Source: Chitinophagaceae bacterium (lineage in GTDB: Bacteria; Bacteroidota; Bacteroidia; Chitinophagales; Chitinophagaceae). From it: a stretch of DNA of 64,000 nucleotides. Position 1 is the first letter of the stretch, and the number at the start of each line of letters is the position of its first letter. The notes under the pieces were generated by a model. That model was not told the DNA's origin. It saw nothing but the letters and a program-made list of their open reading frames with translations, and searched no databases. Below are positions 1-8,501 of the stretch, in pieces. The translations under genes were made by a program, and so were the position numbers. The stretch is from NCBI GenBank assembly GCA_016708765.1, contig JADJFD010000002.1, forward strand, positions 744,001 through 808,000, read 5' to 3'.

Positions 1-464
1 CACTGTTCAGGGTTTATTTGAAATCGGTCGGCCCAGTATTTCAATCGTTCTACCGAATCTCTTTCCGGATCAATACTAAAAGAAAGAAAATGTACCTTCT
101 TGTTTGTTCTGTCGCCAACCCGCTGCCCGTTATGAATAGATTCTGCAAGCCGCTTCATATTAGTAGTAAGCCTTGGGCAAATAGTAGGGCAATGCGTAAA
201 GAAGAAATCAGCAATAATAATTTTTCCTTTCAGGCTGTCGAGTGTTATTGTTTTCCCTTCCTGATTGGTCAAGGAAAAGTTAGGAAGCCTGTGCCATACA
301 GTATCGTTAACCCGTTTGCCATTTTTTGTAACCGTAACAATGGAGTCTGGTAAATAATGCCTTGGCATATGTACGGCTGTCTCACTTTTATTTTTTACAA
401 TAAAGTAAGCAACCAACGGTAGTAGCAACGCAAGTAGCACTGCATATAGAGCTTTTTTGTTCAC
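1..464 (-). CDS. SCO1/SenC-family copper chaperone (partial, C-terminus beyond the window)
   Basis: Membrane-anchored thioredoxin-fold protein expected to deliver copper to the CuA site of the oxidase encoded upstream. The minus strand reads from a GTG at 464 without a stop to the window edge, about 154 residues. It starts with a hydrophobic anchor (residues 5-20). The SCO copper motif CPTIC follows a DFFFTH stretch at about residue 85, and a later FSIDPERD segment is also family-typical. It is the last visible gene of the respiratory operon. No in-frame ATG precedes it, so GTG is the best start, with only a weak purine-rich ribosome site. The distal conserved His lies outside the window. Family assignment is confident; the exact start is less so. 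Confidence 0.85.
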   Translation of the reverse strand, partial: MNKKALYAVLLALLLPLVAYFIVKNKSETAVHMPRHYLPDSIVTVTKNGKRVNDTVWHRLPNFSLTNQEGKTITLDSLKGKIIIADFFFTHCPTICPRLTTNMKRLAESIHNGQRVGDRTNKKVHFLSFSIDPERDSVERLKYWADRFQINPEQ

Positions 465-482
465 AATAATTCTTTGTAATAA

Positions 483-532
483 AAAACCATTAAATCGCTT
501 CCTTGTTTACTGGCAGCTGATTTAATGGTTTT
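483..532 (-). terminator. Stem-loop between oxidase subunit IV and SCO genes
   Basis: A perfect 14-bp inverted repeat (483-496 with 519-532) has a 22-base loop. Read on the minus strand, the second arm ends in a run of six T, as in an intrinsic terminator. It may end most transcripts of the respiratory operon before SCO, or act as a processing or attenuation site. Confidence 0.5.
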
Positions 533-557
533 GGTTTATTAAAATAGTTGAAAGTAA

Positions 558-1013
558 TTACTCCTTTCCACTTTTCTGTTCTGCAGGTGCTTCAGTCTTT
601 TGGTGTTTTACCGGAGTTGTAGATTCCAGAAAATGTTTATCGTATGTATTACGAAGATTCTTATAAGAATTTCCTTCATAAATAAAAGCAATGATAAACC
701 ATACAAAAAGTAAAAGCGGCACTACAATCGTCATGATCATATTCCTTATCTCATCACCAAGGTGCATAAACACAGCAACAATATAATAGGCTTTGGCTAA
801 TGTAAGAATACAAACAACACCTTTAAACATCAGTACCAATAGTTCGCTTGGACTTTCACCTTTGTGCATTGTATAGATAATTAAACCTATAGCTAATTCT
901 ATAATAGTTATAACTGATAAGAGAATAGTCGTTTTACGAACCTTCTTCTTAAATGTTGCATCGTCCTGATGTTCATGATGAACCGTAACTTCTTCAAATG
1001 CCGGATGTTCCAT
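558..1013 (-). CDS. ctaF: Cytochrome c oxidase subunit IV family protein
   Basis: Small accessory subunit of the heme-copper oxidase. The 151-residue product has three predicted membrane segments (about 27-48, 60-82, 91-112). The His-rich N-terminus and the central AKAYYIVAVFMHL stretch resemble the prokaryotic subunit IV family, and the C-terminal tail is charged. It lies directly after the two subunit III genes in the same direction, which supports the assignment. No cofactor ligands are expected. The family call rests on topology, the AKAYYIVxxFMHL-like motif and context. Confidence 0.8.
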   Translation of the reverse strand: MEHPAFEEVTVHHEHQDDATFKKKVRKTTILLSVITIIELAIGLIIYTMHKGESPSELLVLMFKGVVCILTLAKAYYIVAVFMHLGDEIRNMIMTIVVPLLLFVWFIIAFIYEGNSYKNLRNTYDKHFLESTTPVKHQKTEAPAEQKSGKE

Positions 1014-1020
1014 ATTCTTT

Positions 1021-1100
1021 TAAATTACAAATTTATAAATTACAAATTCCAGAAAGCCCTTTTCCTCTTTTGGAATTTGGGATTTGTCTTTTGGTATTTT
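1021..1100 (-). repeat. AAATTCC word-pair inverted element, without a gene inside
   Basis: The spacer between subunit III and subunit IV has a left arm with AAATTACAAATTCC-type words and a right arm with TTTGGAATTTGGGATTTG. The two are inverted around a short C/T-rich loop near 1052-1066. The same word flanks the four-helix-bundle gene at 2625-2993, so this may be an empty version of that cassette. Confidence 0.5.
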
Positions 1101-1976
1101 TTATATAAGGTAGAAACACAAGAATACAAATACCCATACAAGGTCTACAAAATGCCAGTACAATCCAGCCTTTTCAATCATCAGGTAATGGCCTCTGTTT
1201 TTAAATACGTCTTTCTGCGTCATGATCAGCATAATGATATTGATAACAACACCAGAAAAAACGTGGAAACCATGGAAACCAGTTATGCCGTAGAAATAAC
1301 CTCCAAAAGCAATTGGTCCTTTTTCTCTTACATGCATTTCTGTAAGATCAACCATTCCTCTTAATTGCACATCAGTCATTGCCGTCAATTCTGCTGCAGT
1401 TTTAGAATGATCATGACTATGTACTAATTGTACCAACGTTTCATGTGGTGTATTATTCAATGCAGCAGTTAATGCGGCATTATCATGTACGAGATTTCCC
1501 CATGGATTACCACCCATAGTTTGTCCAATCATTTCAATTTGCCCATCAGCTAATACGGCATGTTCTCCGGTAATAAGGTGATGCCACTCCCATGCCTGAC
1601 AGCCTAAGAAGGCTAATCCTCCAATAATCGTCCAGAACATCCATTTTATCACACCTGCTTTGTCTCCTTTATGTCCGGCATGTACTGCCAATACCATTGT
1701 TACAGAACTGATGATCAATATAAATGTCATCACACTCACAAATGCCAACGGTAAATTAGCATGTCCTGCTCCCGGAAATGCATTGAACACTACGTTAGGA
1801 TCGGGCCAGAAGTTTTGACTAAAGCGAATAGAACCGTATGATATAAGAAATGCACCAAAGGTGAAAGCATCACTCATCAGAAAGTACCACATCATCACTT
1901 TACCATACTCCAGGTTGAAAGGGCTTTTGCCTCCACTCCACCATTTGGTCTTATGCGCTGTCGTTGTTGTAGACAT
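1101..1976 (-). CDS. ctaE: Cytochrome c oxidase subunit III (long form)
   Basis: Integral membrane subunit of the A-type oxidase that stabilises the D-channel side of subunit I. The 291-residue product has family signatures: GFHGFHVFSG near residue 233, and YWHFVDLVWVFVF at the C-terminus. About 60 hydrophilic residues are inserted between membrane helices (roughly residues 140-215), including an HSHDHSK patch. The ATG at 1976 gives an expected N-terminus and lies 30 bases after the preceding subunit III gene. Two adjacent subunit III paralogues of different length are usual in Bacteroidota respiratory operons. Confidence 0.9.
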   Translation of the reverse strand: MSTTTTAHKTKWWSGGKSPFNLEYGKVMMWYFLMSDAFTFGAFLISYGSIRFSQNFWPDPNVVFNAFPGAGHANLPLAFVSVMTFILIISSVTMVLAVHAGHKGDKAGVIKWMFWTIIGGLAFLGCQAWEWHHLITGEHAVLADGQIEMIGQTMGGNPWGNLVHDNAALTAALNNTPHETLVQLVHSHDHSKTAAELTAMTDVQLRGMVDLTEMHVREKGPIAFGGYFYGITGFHGFHVFSGVVINIIMLIMTQKDVFKNRGHYLMIEKAGLYWHFVDLVWVFVFLCFYLI

Positions 1977-2006
1977 AGTAATAAAAATTAAAAAATCCGG
2001 CCCTCT

Positions 2007-2576
2007 TTATTTGCCGATTATTAAAAAGAATATCAATAAATAGATCCAAAGCAAATCCACAAAATGCCAATATACAGCCGCAACTTCTATCGGTACGGAG
2101 CTATATAGTTTTGTTTTGCCCACAAATGTTTTAATAAACATTATTAATAAAGTAACGATTCCTCCAATTACATGTATTGCATGTAATCCGAATATTACAT
2201 ATAAGAACTGACCTGCGCCAGCACCTTTAAATGTAATTTGCTGAGCCCATAATTCTTGAAATCCAAACCACTGAAACACAACGAATGCTGCTCCAAGAAT
2301 AAATGTAATACCAATCAACAATCGGTATTTACTCATCTCCCTTTGCTTAAAAGAACGTAATGCCATCTGCAATGTCAAACTGCTGATTAAAATAACCGCA
2401 GTAGAAACCCAGAATGCTTTTGGCAACTCTACTGTTATCCAGTTTGTTTGATTGCTTTTTACAATATAAGCACTTGTCAAACCGGCAAACATCATAATAA
2501 TACTGCCTATCGCCACCCACATCGTAAACTTGTGGGGATGCATTTTTTGTTTTTGTTGTGTACTCACAATATCCAT
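2007..2576 (-). CDS. ctaE: Cytochrome c oxidase subunit III (short form)
   Basis: Second subunit III paralogue, 189 residues, with five predicted membrane helices. It carries the family motifs GLHAIHVIGG (about residue 130) and YWHFVDLLWIYLL at the end. The open frame extends upstream to 2612, but the extra 12 residues come from repeated AAATTCC spacer sequence. The ATG at 2576, giving MDIVSTQQKQK, is therefore preferred. It is co-directional with the oxidase genes and separated from ctaB by the inserted four-helix-bundle gene. Confidence 0.9.
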   Translation of the reverse strand: MDIVSTQQKQKMHPHKFTMWVAIGSIIMMFAGLTSAYIVKSNQTNWITVELPKAFWVSTAVILISSLTLQMALRSFKQREMSKYRLLIGITFILGAAFVVFQWFGFQELWAQQITFKGAGAGQFLYVIFGLHAIHVIGGIVTLLIMFIKTFVGKTKLYSSVPIEVAAVYWHFVDLLWIYLLIFFLIIGK

Positions 2577-2578
2577 AA

Positions 2579-2614
2579 TCAAAATTCCAAATTCATAAAT
2601 CTCAAATTCCAAAT
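2579..2614. repeat. Left arm of the four-helix-bundle cassette (two AAATTCC words)
   Basis: Two AAATTCCAAA-type words about 18 bases apart lie just outside the 3' end of the four-helix-bundle gene. The partner arm at 2994-3024 has the same two words in inverted orientation. Confidence 0.55.
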
Positions 2615-2624
2615 CACTAACCCA

Positions 2625-2993
2625 TCACTTGTCATTACTTCGGCTATCATCCAGCTTTTTCAACATAGCTGAAAAAATCTTTCTTAACTGTCCCGCTTCG
2701 TCAACAAGCCAGTTTCTTTCAATTTCCATTTCTTTATTATCAAACACTTCGACTAATCCTAAAAAGTGCATTGATTCTTTCGCCTCTTTTCTGCTCACTT
2801 TAGTTCTATATCTTAAATCGCCTGGTCCAACATTTTCATTCGCTTCGATATAATTTGCCCCAACTGAACCACTTGACCTTGTTACCTGTTTAATATCTTC
2901 AAAATTCTCTGTATCTCTTTTTAACTTCCTTGTAAAAGCTCTCACCCTCTCCGCAAATTGATAACACCGTTCTTCTAATGGATGCTCAAACAT
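2625..2993 (-). CDS. Four-helix-bundle protein (23S rRNA intervening-sequence/S23 family)
   Basis: This 122-residue, wholly alpha-helical, charged protein matches the four-helix-bundle family first noted in 23S rRNA intervening sequences. Landmarks are LKRDTENFEDIKQVTRSSGSV, GANYIEANE and SRKEAKESMHFLG. No catalytic residues are known for the family. It has no obvious link to respiration yet sits inside the oxidase operon between ctaB and subunit III. Inverted AAATTCC word pairs flank it, so it probably arrived as a small cassette. Confidence 0.85.
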   Translation of the reverse strand: MFEHPLEERCYQFAERVRAFTRKLKRDTENFEDIKQVTRSSGSVGANYIEANENVGPGDLRYRTKVSRKEAKESMHFLGLVEVFDNKEMEIERNWLVDEAGQLRKIFSAMLKKLDDSRSNDK

Positions 2994-3024
2994 TGGAATT
3001 TGGATTTTACTTTCTTTGGAATTT
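2994..3024. repeat. Right arm of the four-helix-bundle cassette (two GGAATTT words)
   Basis: Two GGAATTT words lie immediately upstream of the four-helix-bundle start codon. They are the inverted counterpart of the 2579-2614 arm, with a similar word-to-word spacing. Confidence 0.55.
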
Positions 3025-3028
3025 CATT

Positions 3029-3913
3029 TTAAACCTTACTTAATAATAATGCCAGCATCACAATCGGCAAATACATATAACTTCCAAACATCACTTGTCT
3101 TGCAGATGCTACATCCATTTTTCTATACAATGTCAAACATCTTCCTATCATAAATAAATTAGCCAATCCTATCAGCGACAAACTAATTATTCCACTTACA
3201 TTTTCATAACTACACATCCCAATAAAGAACGGCGCCAGTGTAACCGGTATCAGCAACAACGAATACAAAATAGTTTGCAAAGCCGTAAACTTGGTTGGTC
3301 CTTTATCTGCGGGTAACAGTTTAAATCCTGCTGTTGAATAATCTTTGTGTGCCACCCAAGCAATTGCCCAAAAATGAGGGAATTGCCAAAAGAACTGAAA
3401 CGCAAACAATACCCAACCGCCTGTTCCAAGATATCCATCACCAGCTGCCCAACCAATCAAACATGGCAAAGCTCCCGGCACAGCACCTACTAACACTGCT
3501 ATTGAATTTACTTTCTTCAATGGCGTATAAATAAATGCATATAGGAACAAACTAAACGCTGCTAAACCTGCTGCAAGCCAGTTGAAATAATGACCGAGAA
3601 TAAAAACTCCTGCCGCTCCAGTAATGATGGCAAAAGCCCATCCTTCCGCAACACTCATACGACCAGAAGCAACTGGCCTCGACGCCGTCCGCTTCATCAT
3701 CGCATCCGTATCTTTTTCAACTACCTGGTTTATGGCATTAGCACTGCCTGTTACCAACATCCCACCTACAAAGAGCAAGAATATCATCGTCCAGCGGTTC
3801 ATCACATACTGCTCCGAACCTTGTGTCAGTAAAAAACTAATAACACTGCTGAACACCACCATGATACTCAGCGAAAGCTTCATCAACTGTAAATAATCTT
3901 TTACCTTCTTCAT
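3029..3913 (-). CDS. ctaB: Protoheme IX farnesyltransferase (heme O synthase)
   Basis: Polytopic membrane enzyme that adds a farnesyl group to heme b, giving heme O, the precursor of the oxidase heme A. The 294-residue product has the UbiA-superfamily aspartate motif NQVVEKDTDAMMKRT at about residue 62. A second polar loop is FFWQFPHFWAIAW with HKDYSTAGFKLLP (about residues 173-200). About nine membrane helices are predicted. It lies between ctaD and the subunit III genes. No heme A synthase (ctaA) is visible in the window. Confidence 0.95.
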   Translation of the reverse strand: MKKVKDYLQLMKLSLSIMVVFSSVISFLLTQGSEQYVMNRWTMIFLLFVGGMLVTGSANAINQVVEKDTDAMMKRTASRPVASGRMSVAEGWAFAIITGAAGVFILGHYFNWLAAGLAAFSLFLYAFIYTPLKKVNSIAVLVGAVPGALPCLIGWAAGDGYLGTGGWVLFAFQFFWQFPHFWAIAWVAHKDYSTAGFKLLPADKGPTKFTALQTILYSLLLIPVTLAPFFIGMCSYENVSGIISLSLIGLANLFMIGRCLTLYRKMDVASARQVMFGSYMYLPIVMLALLLSKV

Positions 3914-4027
3914 CCGCTTCCGCTTGTTATATAAAGAACATAAATTTTATGTCCCAAACTTCTGTACTACTATCATCGTCCCTTGCGTCGCACTCTTGTA
4001 CGTTCTGTTCACTACTCAACTTTTATT

Positions 4028-4227
4028 GAACCCCTATGGGGTTCCAAACACATTCTTCGTTTTCATTTCTCCGGGTTAAAACCCGGAGCTACTGATATTC
4101 CGCCCCTACGGGGCTATTTTTTTAAAAGAACTATTTTTTTTTCCTTCGCTATCTTAAAACCTATCAAGCAACTTCACATAATCAAGGTCTCTTAAGCCCA
4201 TTCTTCGGAGGTTCCCTTTCAGGGAAC
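4028..4227. repeat. Multi-hairpin REP-like element in the ctaB-ctaD gap
   Basis: The 338-base gap between ctaB and ctaD contains four short perfect hairpins. They are 4028-4044 (7-bp stem, loop TAT), 4069-4088 (9-bp stem CTCCGGGTT, loop AA), 4102-4114 (GCCCC stem, loop TAC) and 4211-4227 (GTTCCCT stem, loop TTC). The first three match in order and spacing the hairpins at 26900-26982, although the stem sequences differ. The rest of the gap shows no gene. Confidence 0.6.
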
Positions 4228-4251
4228 GAACGGAGTTCAGGGGAGGCTGCT

Positions 4252-6057
4252 CTAATGTTCACTCTCTCCCTCACCAAGCGGCTCCGTTTGTGGAATAAAC
4301 TCTCTTCCGTCTTTTCCATAATCATAAGCCCAACGGTGTACTTCAGGAATTTCGCCATCCCAGTTACCATGTCCTGGACGTAATGGTGTTGTCCACTCCA
4401 ATGTATTAGCTCCCCAAGGATTCTTGTCTTTCACTTTCCTTCCTTTAAATATTGAATAAAGAAAATTGAAAACAAACATCAACTGCACTGCAAATACTAT
4501 GATAGAAACGATAGTGATCATTTTATCCAACGAAGGGAAATCATTAAAAGATACCCAACCTCTTTTATCTAAATACCGACGAGGTATACCAGCAAGACCT
4601 TGATAATGCATTGGCCAGAAAATAAGATAAGAGCCAACCATTGTTACCCAGAAATGAATATAACCCAGCGTATTATTCAGATATCTTCCAAACATTTTGG
4701 GGAACCAGTGATAAATACCAGCGAACATACCAAACATAGATGCCACACCCATTACTATATGGAAGTGAGCAACTACAAACATGGTATCATGTAAGTGGAT
4801 ATCAATTGTCGAGTTTCCTAAGAATATACCTGTTAAGCCACCAGAGATAAATAAACTCACAAATCCAATAGCAAATAATGTTGCCGGTGTAAAGCGAATA
4901 TTACCTCTCCATAATGTAGTCAGCCAGTTAAATACTTTAATGGCGGACGGTACTGCAATCAATAAAGTAAGCAATACGAATATCGAACCAAGGAATGGAT
5001 TCAAACCCGTAACAAACATATGGTGAGCCCACACCAAGAAAGCAAGAATTGTAATGGCAAATAAAGAGCCTAACATAGCCATATACCCGAAAATTGGTTT
5101 CCGGCTGTTAACAGAAAGTATCTCCGATACCATTCCCATGGCTGGTAACAATATGATATAAACCTCAGGGTGACCAAGGAACCAGAATAAATGCTGAAAC
5201 AAAATTGCACTACCTCCCTCATTCGGCAATATTTCGCCATTCACCACTATATCACTCAAGAAGAAACTTGTACCTAGGTTTCTATCGAATAATAAAAGAA
5301 TGGCTCCTGATAATAATACAGGGAAAGAAAGTACACCTAATACTGCTGTAAAGAAAAGAGCCCACATTGTCAACGGCATTCTTGTCATGCTCATCCCCTT
5401 TGTCCGCATGTTCAATATCGTAGTGATATAATTGATACCGCCTAAAAGGGAGGAAACGATAAACATCGCCATACTTATCAACCAAAAATCCATACCAAGT
5501 ATCGATCCAGATGAGGCCTGGCCTAATGCACTCAGCGGAGGATAAATCGTCCAACCACCAGATGCAGGTCCAGTTGAAATAAATAAAGAGGCAAACATGA
5601 TTACACTGGCTAAAAAGAAGAACCAGTAAGAAAGCATATTCAGGAATGGAGAAGCCATATCTCTTGCTCCTATTTGTAAAGGAATAAGGAAGTTGGCAAA
5701 GGTTCCGCTCAGTCCTGCAGTTAATACAAAGAACACCAACACTGTACCGTGCATGGTAATTAATGCATAATAAAATTCAGGTTGTATTTGTCCGCCTTTA
5801 GCCCAGTTACCAAAAAACGTTTCCAATATTGGGAACGATTGTTCTGGATAGCCCAATTGCAAACGGAACAATACAGAAAACAAACCACCAATGATGGCCC
5901 AGATGATACCTGTTATCAAAAACTGCTTGGCAATCGTTTTGTGATCTTGACTGAAAATATATTTTGAAACAAACGACTGATGGTGATGACCATGACCATC
6001 ATGATGCTCTGCATGTGCAGTTGCTGCTCCCGAATGTACATTCATTACTTCGCTCAT
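4252..6057 (-). CDS. ctaD: Cytochrome c oxidase subunit I
   Basis: Catalytic subunit holding heme a and the heme a3-CuB centre, which reduces oxygen and pumps protons. The 601-residue product has all key motifs: GHPEVYI (CuB and D-channel glutamate, A1-type), WAHHMFVTG (CuB histidines), and HLHDTMFVVAHFHIVMG with the heme a and a3 histidines. The N-terminus is His-rich (residues 8-27). Twelve or more membrane helices are predicted. It ends in TAG immediately before the hairpin-rich spacer. The downstream order, with ctaB next, fits oxidase assembly. Confidence 0.97.
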   Translation of the reverse strand: MSEVMNVHSGAATAHAEHHDGHGHHHQSFVSKYIFSQDHKTIAKQFLITGIIWAIIGGLFSVLFRLQLGYPEQSFPILETFFGNWAKGGQIQPEFYYALITMHGTVLVFFVLTAGLSGTFANFLIPLQIGARDMASPFLNMLSYWFFFLASVIMFASLFISTGPASGGWTIYPPLSALGQASSGSILGMDFWLISMAMFIVSSLLGGINYITTILNMRTKGMSMTRMPLTMWALFFTAVLGVLSFPVLLSGAILLLFDRNLGTSFFLSDIVVNGEILPNEGGSAILFQHLFWFLGHPEVYIILLPAMGMVSEILSVNSRKPIFGYMAMLGSLFAITILAFLVWAHHMFVTGLNPFLGSIFVLLTLLIAVPSAIKVFNWLTTLWRGNIRFTPATLFAIGFVSLFISGGLTGIFLGNSTIDIHLHDTMFVVAHFHIVMGVASMFGMFAGIYHWFPKMFGRYLNNTLGYIHFWVTMVGSYLIFWPMHYQGLAGIPRRYLDKRGWVSFNDFPSLDKMITIVSIIVFAVQLMFVFNFLYSIFKGRKVKDKNPWGANTLEWTTPLRPGHGNWDGEIPEVHRWAYDYGKDGREFIPQTEPLGEGESEH

Positions 6058-6133
6058 ACTTCTTTTATTTATGCCTCATTCTAAGATGAGGTTTCAAAAA
6101 ATCTTTTTTTTCAACGCCGCATTTTTTGCGACA

Positions 6134-7177
6134 TTAATTATTCAGAATTGCAGCTACAGGCTTTGCCGTTGCTGTATCTTTTTTAACTGACGGATCTTTA
6201 TCAGGATTTGCTACAAGGTACTGTGGTTTTTTACCAGCCATCCAAGCATCAAACTCTTCCTGTGTCTCTACCACTATAACACCTCTCATACTCCAGTGGC
6301 CTTGTCCGCACATCTGGTCACAAGAAATCTCATATGTAAAGTTTGGTTTACCTGTCTTCTCAATCATTTGCTTAGTTGTGTACTTTGGTGTAAACCACAT
6401 GGTGGTAGGTGTACCCGGCACAGCATCCATTTTCATTCTAAAATGTACTAAACCCACATCATGTATTACATCTTTTGCTCCTATTACTAATTTAACTGGT
6501 TTGTTAACTACCAGGTGCATCTCCTGCTCCATAAATATATCATCATGATTCGCAGGGTCTTCCCAAATTTGCCCAACAGGATTATTGTTCGCAGGATCTA
6601 CTTTCTTAAAATACTTTTTACCTAAGATGCGATCTTTTCCCGGATAACGAAACTCCCAGCCAAACTGCTTACCAACTACTTCTACCTGCATTGCATCTTT
6701 TGGAGCATCGCCAGTAATTTTAAACCAATAGAACAAACCAAAGCCTACTAATACTGTTAATGCAATTGCAGGAATAACAGTCCAAATCAGTTCTAATTTA
6801 TTATTATGTGGATAGAAAAAAGCTTTTCTTTTGTCAGACTCTTGGTATTTAAAAGCAAACCAGAATAAGGCAACTTGGGTAACAATAAATACGATACCGG
6901 TAAGTGCAATAGTGATATAAAGCATTCTATCGATTAATACGCCATGATCAGAAGCTGCTTCACCTAAAATTCTCCCTTTATACGTTTCATTGCAATAATA
7001 AACACCAAACATTCCAATGATTAGAAAGGCGAGTAACAAAAAAGCATTAACCTTATTTGTTTGCTTTCTTACTTTTTCTTCTCCTCGTAAAACAGCTACA
7101 TACTCACTGGCTTTAGCAATCTGAAAAGTAATCAGAAAGCCAAGTGCTAAAATCGCTATGATGAAAAATGTTTGCAT
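6134..7177 (-). CDS. ctaC: Cytochrome c oxidase subunit II
   Basis: Subunit carrying the binuclear CuA centre that accepts electrons for subunit I. The 347-residue product has two extra N-terminal membrane segments before the usual two. A cupredoxin domain then carries the CuA ligands VIHDVG and CDQMCGQGHWSM near residue 290, where Q replaces the commoner E whose backbone binds copper. There is no C-terminal cytochrome c domain, so electrons probably arrive directly from alternative complex III or its ActE heme. It follows actF. Confidence 0.95.
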   Translation of the reverse strand: MQTFFIIAILALGFLITFQIAKASEYVAVLRGEEKVRKQTNKVNAFLLLAFLIIGMFGVYYCNETYKGRILGEAASDHGVLIDRMLYITIALTGIVFIVTQVALFWFAFKYQESDKRKAFFYPHNNKLELIWTVIPAIALTVLVGFGLFYWFKITGDAPKDAMQVEVVGKQFGWEFRYPGKDRILGKKYFKKVDPANNNPVGQIWEDPANHDDIFMEQEMHLVVNKPVKLVIGAKDVIHDVGLVHFRMKMDAVPGTPTTMWFTPKYTTKQMIEKTGKPNFTYEISCDQMCGQGHWSMRGVIVVETQEEFDAWMAGKKPQYLVANPDKDPSVKKDTATAKPVAAILNN

Positions 7178-7196
7178 AATCTATCTTCGATTAAAA

Positions 7197-7240
7197 AAAT
7201 TCAAATAAAAAAATTCCAAATTCCACAAATTCTATCATCC
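7197..7240. repeat. AAATTCC words in the actF-ctaC spacer
   Basis: AT-rich spacer with ATTCAAAT and AAATTCCAAATTCCA words, the same family that flanks the four-helix-bundle gene. Only one arm orientation is visible. Confidence 0.35.
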
Positions 7241-7247
7241 CTAATTA

Positions 7248-8483
7248 TTAAGTATGGTGTATCACACTTTCTTTAATAAACGGATGATTCTTTGCTAATA
7301 ACGGAGCCTTGCTCAATGCTCTTGCAGTTACAAACATGATCAGTCCTACAAAACCTAATGCCACTCCAAAATCCCAAAGTATCATCGGTACATGTTCTTT
7401 CTGATGACCAGGGAATACCATTTGGAAGAAATCTAACCAGTGTCCAAATATTATCAGCAGCGACATAAAAGTTAATGTAGCGTAATTTCTTTTAGAATTC
7501 CTGCTCATAAATATCAATAATGGCGCAAGGAAGTTTATTATAAACATGAGCCAGAAAATTCCGCTATACATTCCCTGTGCTCTTGGTTTGAAGTAAGTTG
7601 TTTCCTCCGGAATGTTTGCGTACCAGATCAACATAAACTGAGAGAACCATAAATAAGTCCAGAAAATGGAGAAGGCAAACATGAACTTACCTAAGTCATG
7701 TAAATGCTCTTCGTTCGTTAACTCTAAGTAATTATTATTCTTAAGGAAAACAACAAACAATGTAATCAAGGCTACACCGGCAACAAATGTGCTTGCAAAA
7801 GTGTACCAGCTATACATGGTACTGTACCAATGCGCATCAATACTCATTAACCATAACCATGGAATAGATGACAAAACAGTTAATGAGAAAACGACAATGT
7901 AAATCGCTGCCCAAACTGTATTGTTCCATATGTATTTCTTTCCTTCTTCAACATTCAATGGCTTATTATCTATGCTTTGAGAAAGCTTTCTCATTTTCCT
8001 TCCTAATAATGACCAAGAAACAATTGTCAGCACTGTCATTACAGCAAAGAAATTTTTATTCAAAAATCCTTTCTTAAAATTTAAAATAGCATCCTCTTTT
8101 ACATGCTCTGTATCTGTCCAGTGATATATTTCATGGTTGTTGCCAAAACAAATAAGCAAAAGAATAACACCACAAATAGTTCCTACTACAGGAACACAGG
8201 CAGAAATAGCTTCTGAAACTCTACGAAAAGACATTTGCCATCCGCCCCATGCCAATGTGAGAGCACAGATAAAGAACATGGCAGCATTTACAACTAATAA
8301 AAAGTAAACACTGTTTTGCAACAACGAACCCCAAAAACGAGCCTGTGAGGTTGCATCACTTTTTGAACCATGTGTAGCATACAAGCCAACAATAGCCAGT
8401 ATGCCGATCACCATCAGCGTAATTGCTATAGTATTAAAACGCTTTGGTACTGTATATTTTTCCCGGATTACCATCTTGTTCAT
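7248..8483 (-). CDS. actF: Alternative complex III subunit ActF (NrfD-like quinone-binding subunit)
   Basis: Polytopic subunit of quinol:electron acceptor oxidoreductase, homologous to ActC and NrfD/PsrC membrane subunits. The 411-residue product has about ten membrane helices. Polar residues lie in the pattern seen for this family, for example IDAHWYSTMYSWYTFAS and SQFMLIWYANIPEETTY. It is placed after ActE and before ctaC, the usual order in Bacteroidota. ActC is longer (483 residues) and lies upstream, which separates the two. Confidence 0.9.
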   Translation of the reverse strand: MNKMVIREKYTVPKRFNTIAITLMVIGILAIVGLYATHGSKSDATSQARFWGSLLQNSVYFLLVVNAAMFFICALTLAWGGWQMSFRRVSEAISACVPVVGTICGVILLLICFGNNHEIYHWTDTEHVKEDAILNFKKGFLNKNFFAVMTVLTIVSWSLLGRKMRKLSQSIDNKPLNVEEGKKYIWNNTVWAAIYIVVFSLTVLSSIPWLWLMSIDAHWYSTMYSWYTFASTFVAGVALITLFVVFLKNNNYLELTNEEHLHDLGKFMFAFSIFWTYLWFSQFMLIWYANIPEETTYFKPRAQGMYSGIFWLMFIINFLAPLLIFMSRNSKRNYATLTFMSLLIIFGHWLDFFQMVFPGHQKEHVPMILWDFGVALGFVGLIMFVTARALSKAPLLAKNHPFIKESVIHHT

Positions 8484-8501
8484 TTATTTTTTCTTCAAAA
8501 A

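Noticed and set aside
18..353. Plus-strand open frame at the window start
   Set aside because: It is antisense to a clear SCO gene with its CxxxC motif and has no family signature of its own.
2625..2993. Four-helix-bundle gene as sign of a 23S rRNA intervening sequence
   Set aside because: No rRNA sequence surrounds it; the neighbours are oxidase genes.
4028..4227. Hairpin series as a CRISPR-like array
   Set aside because: The hairpins differ in sequence and have irregular spacing; there are no direct repeats and no cas genes.
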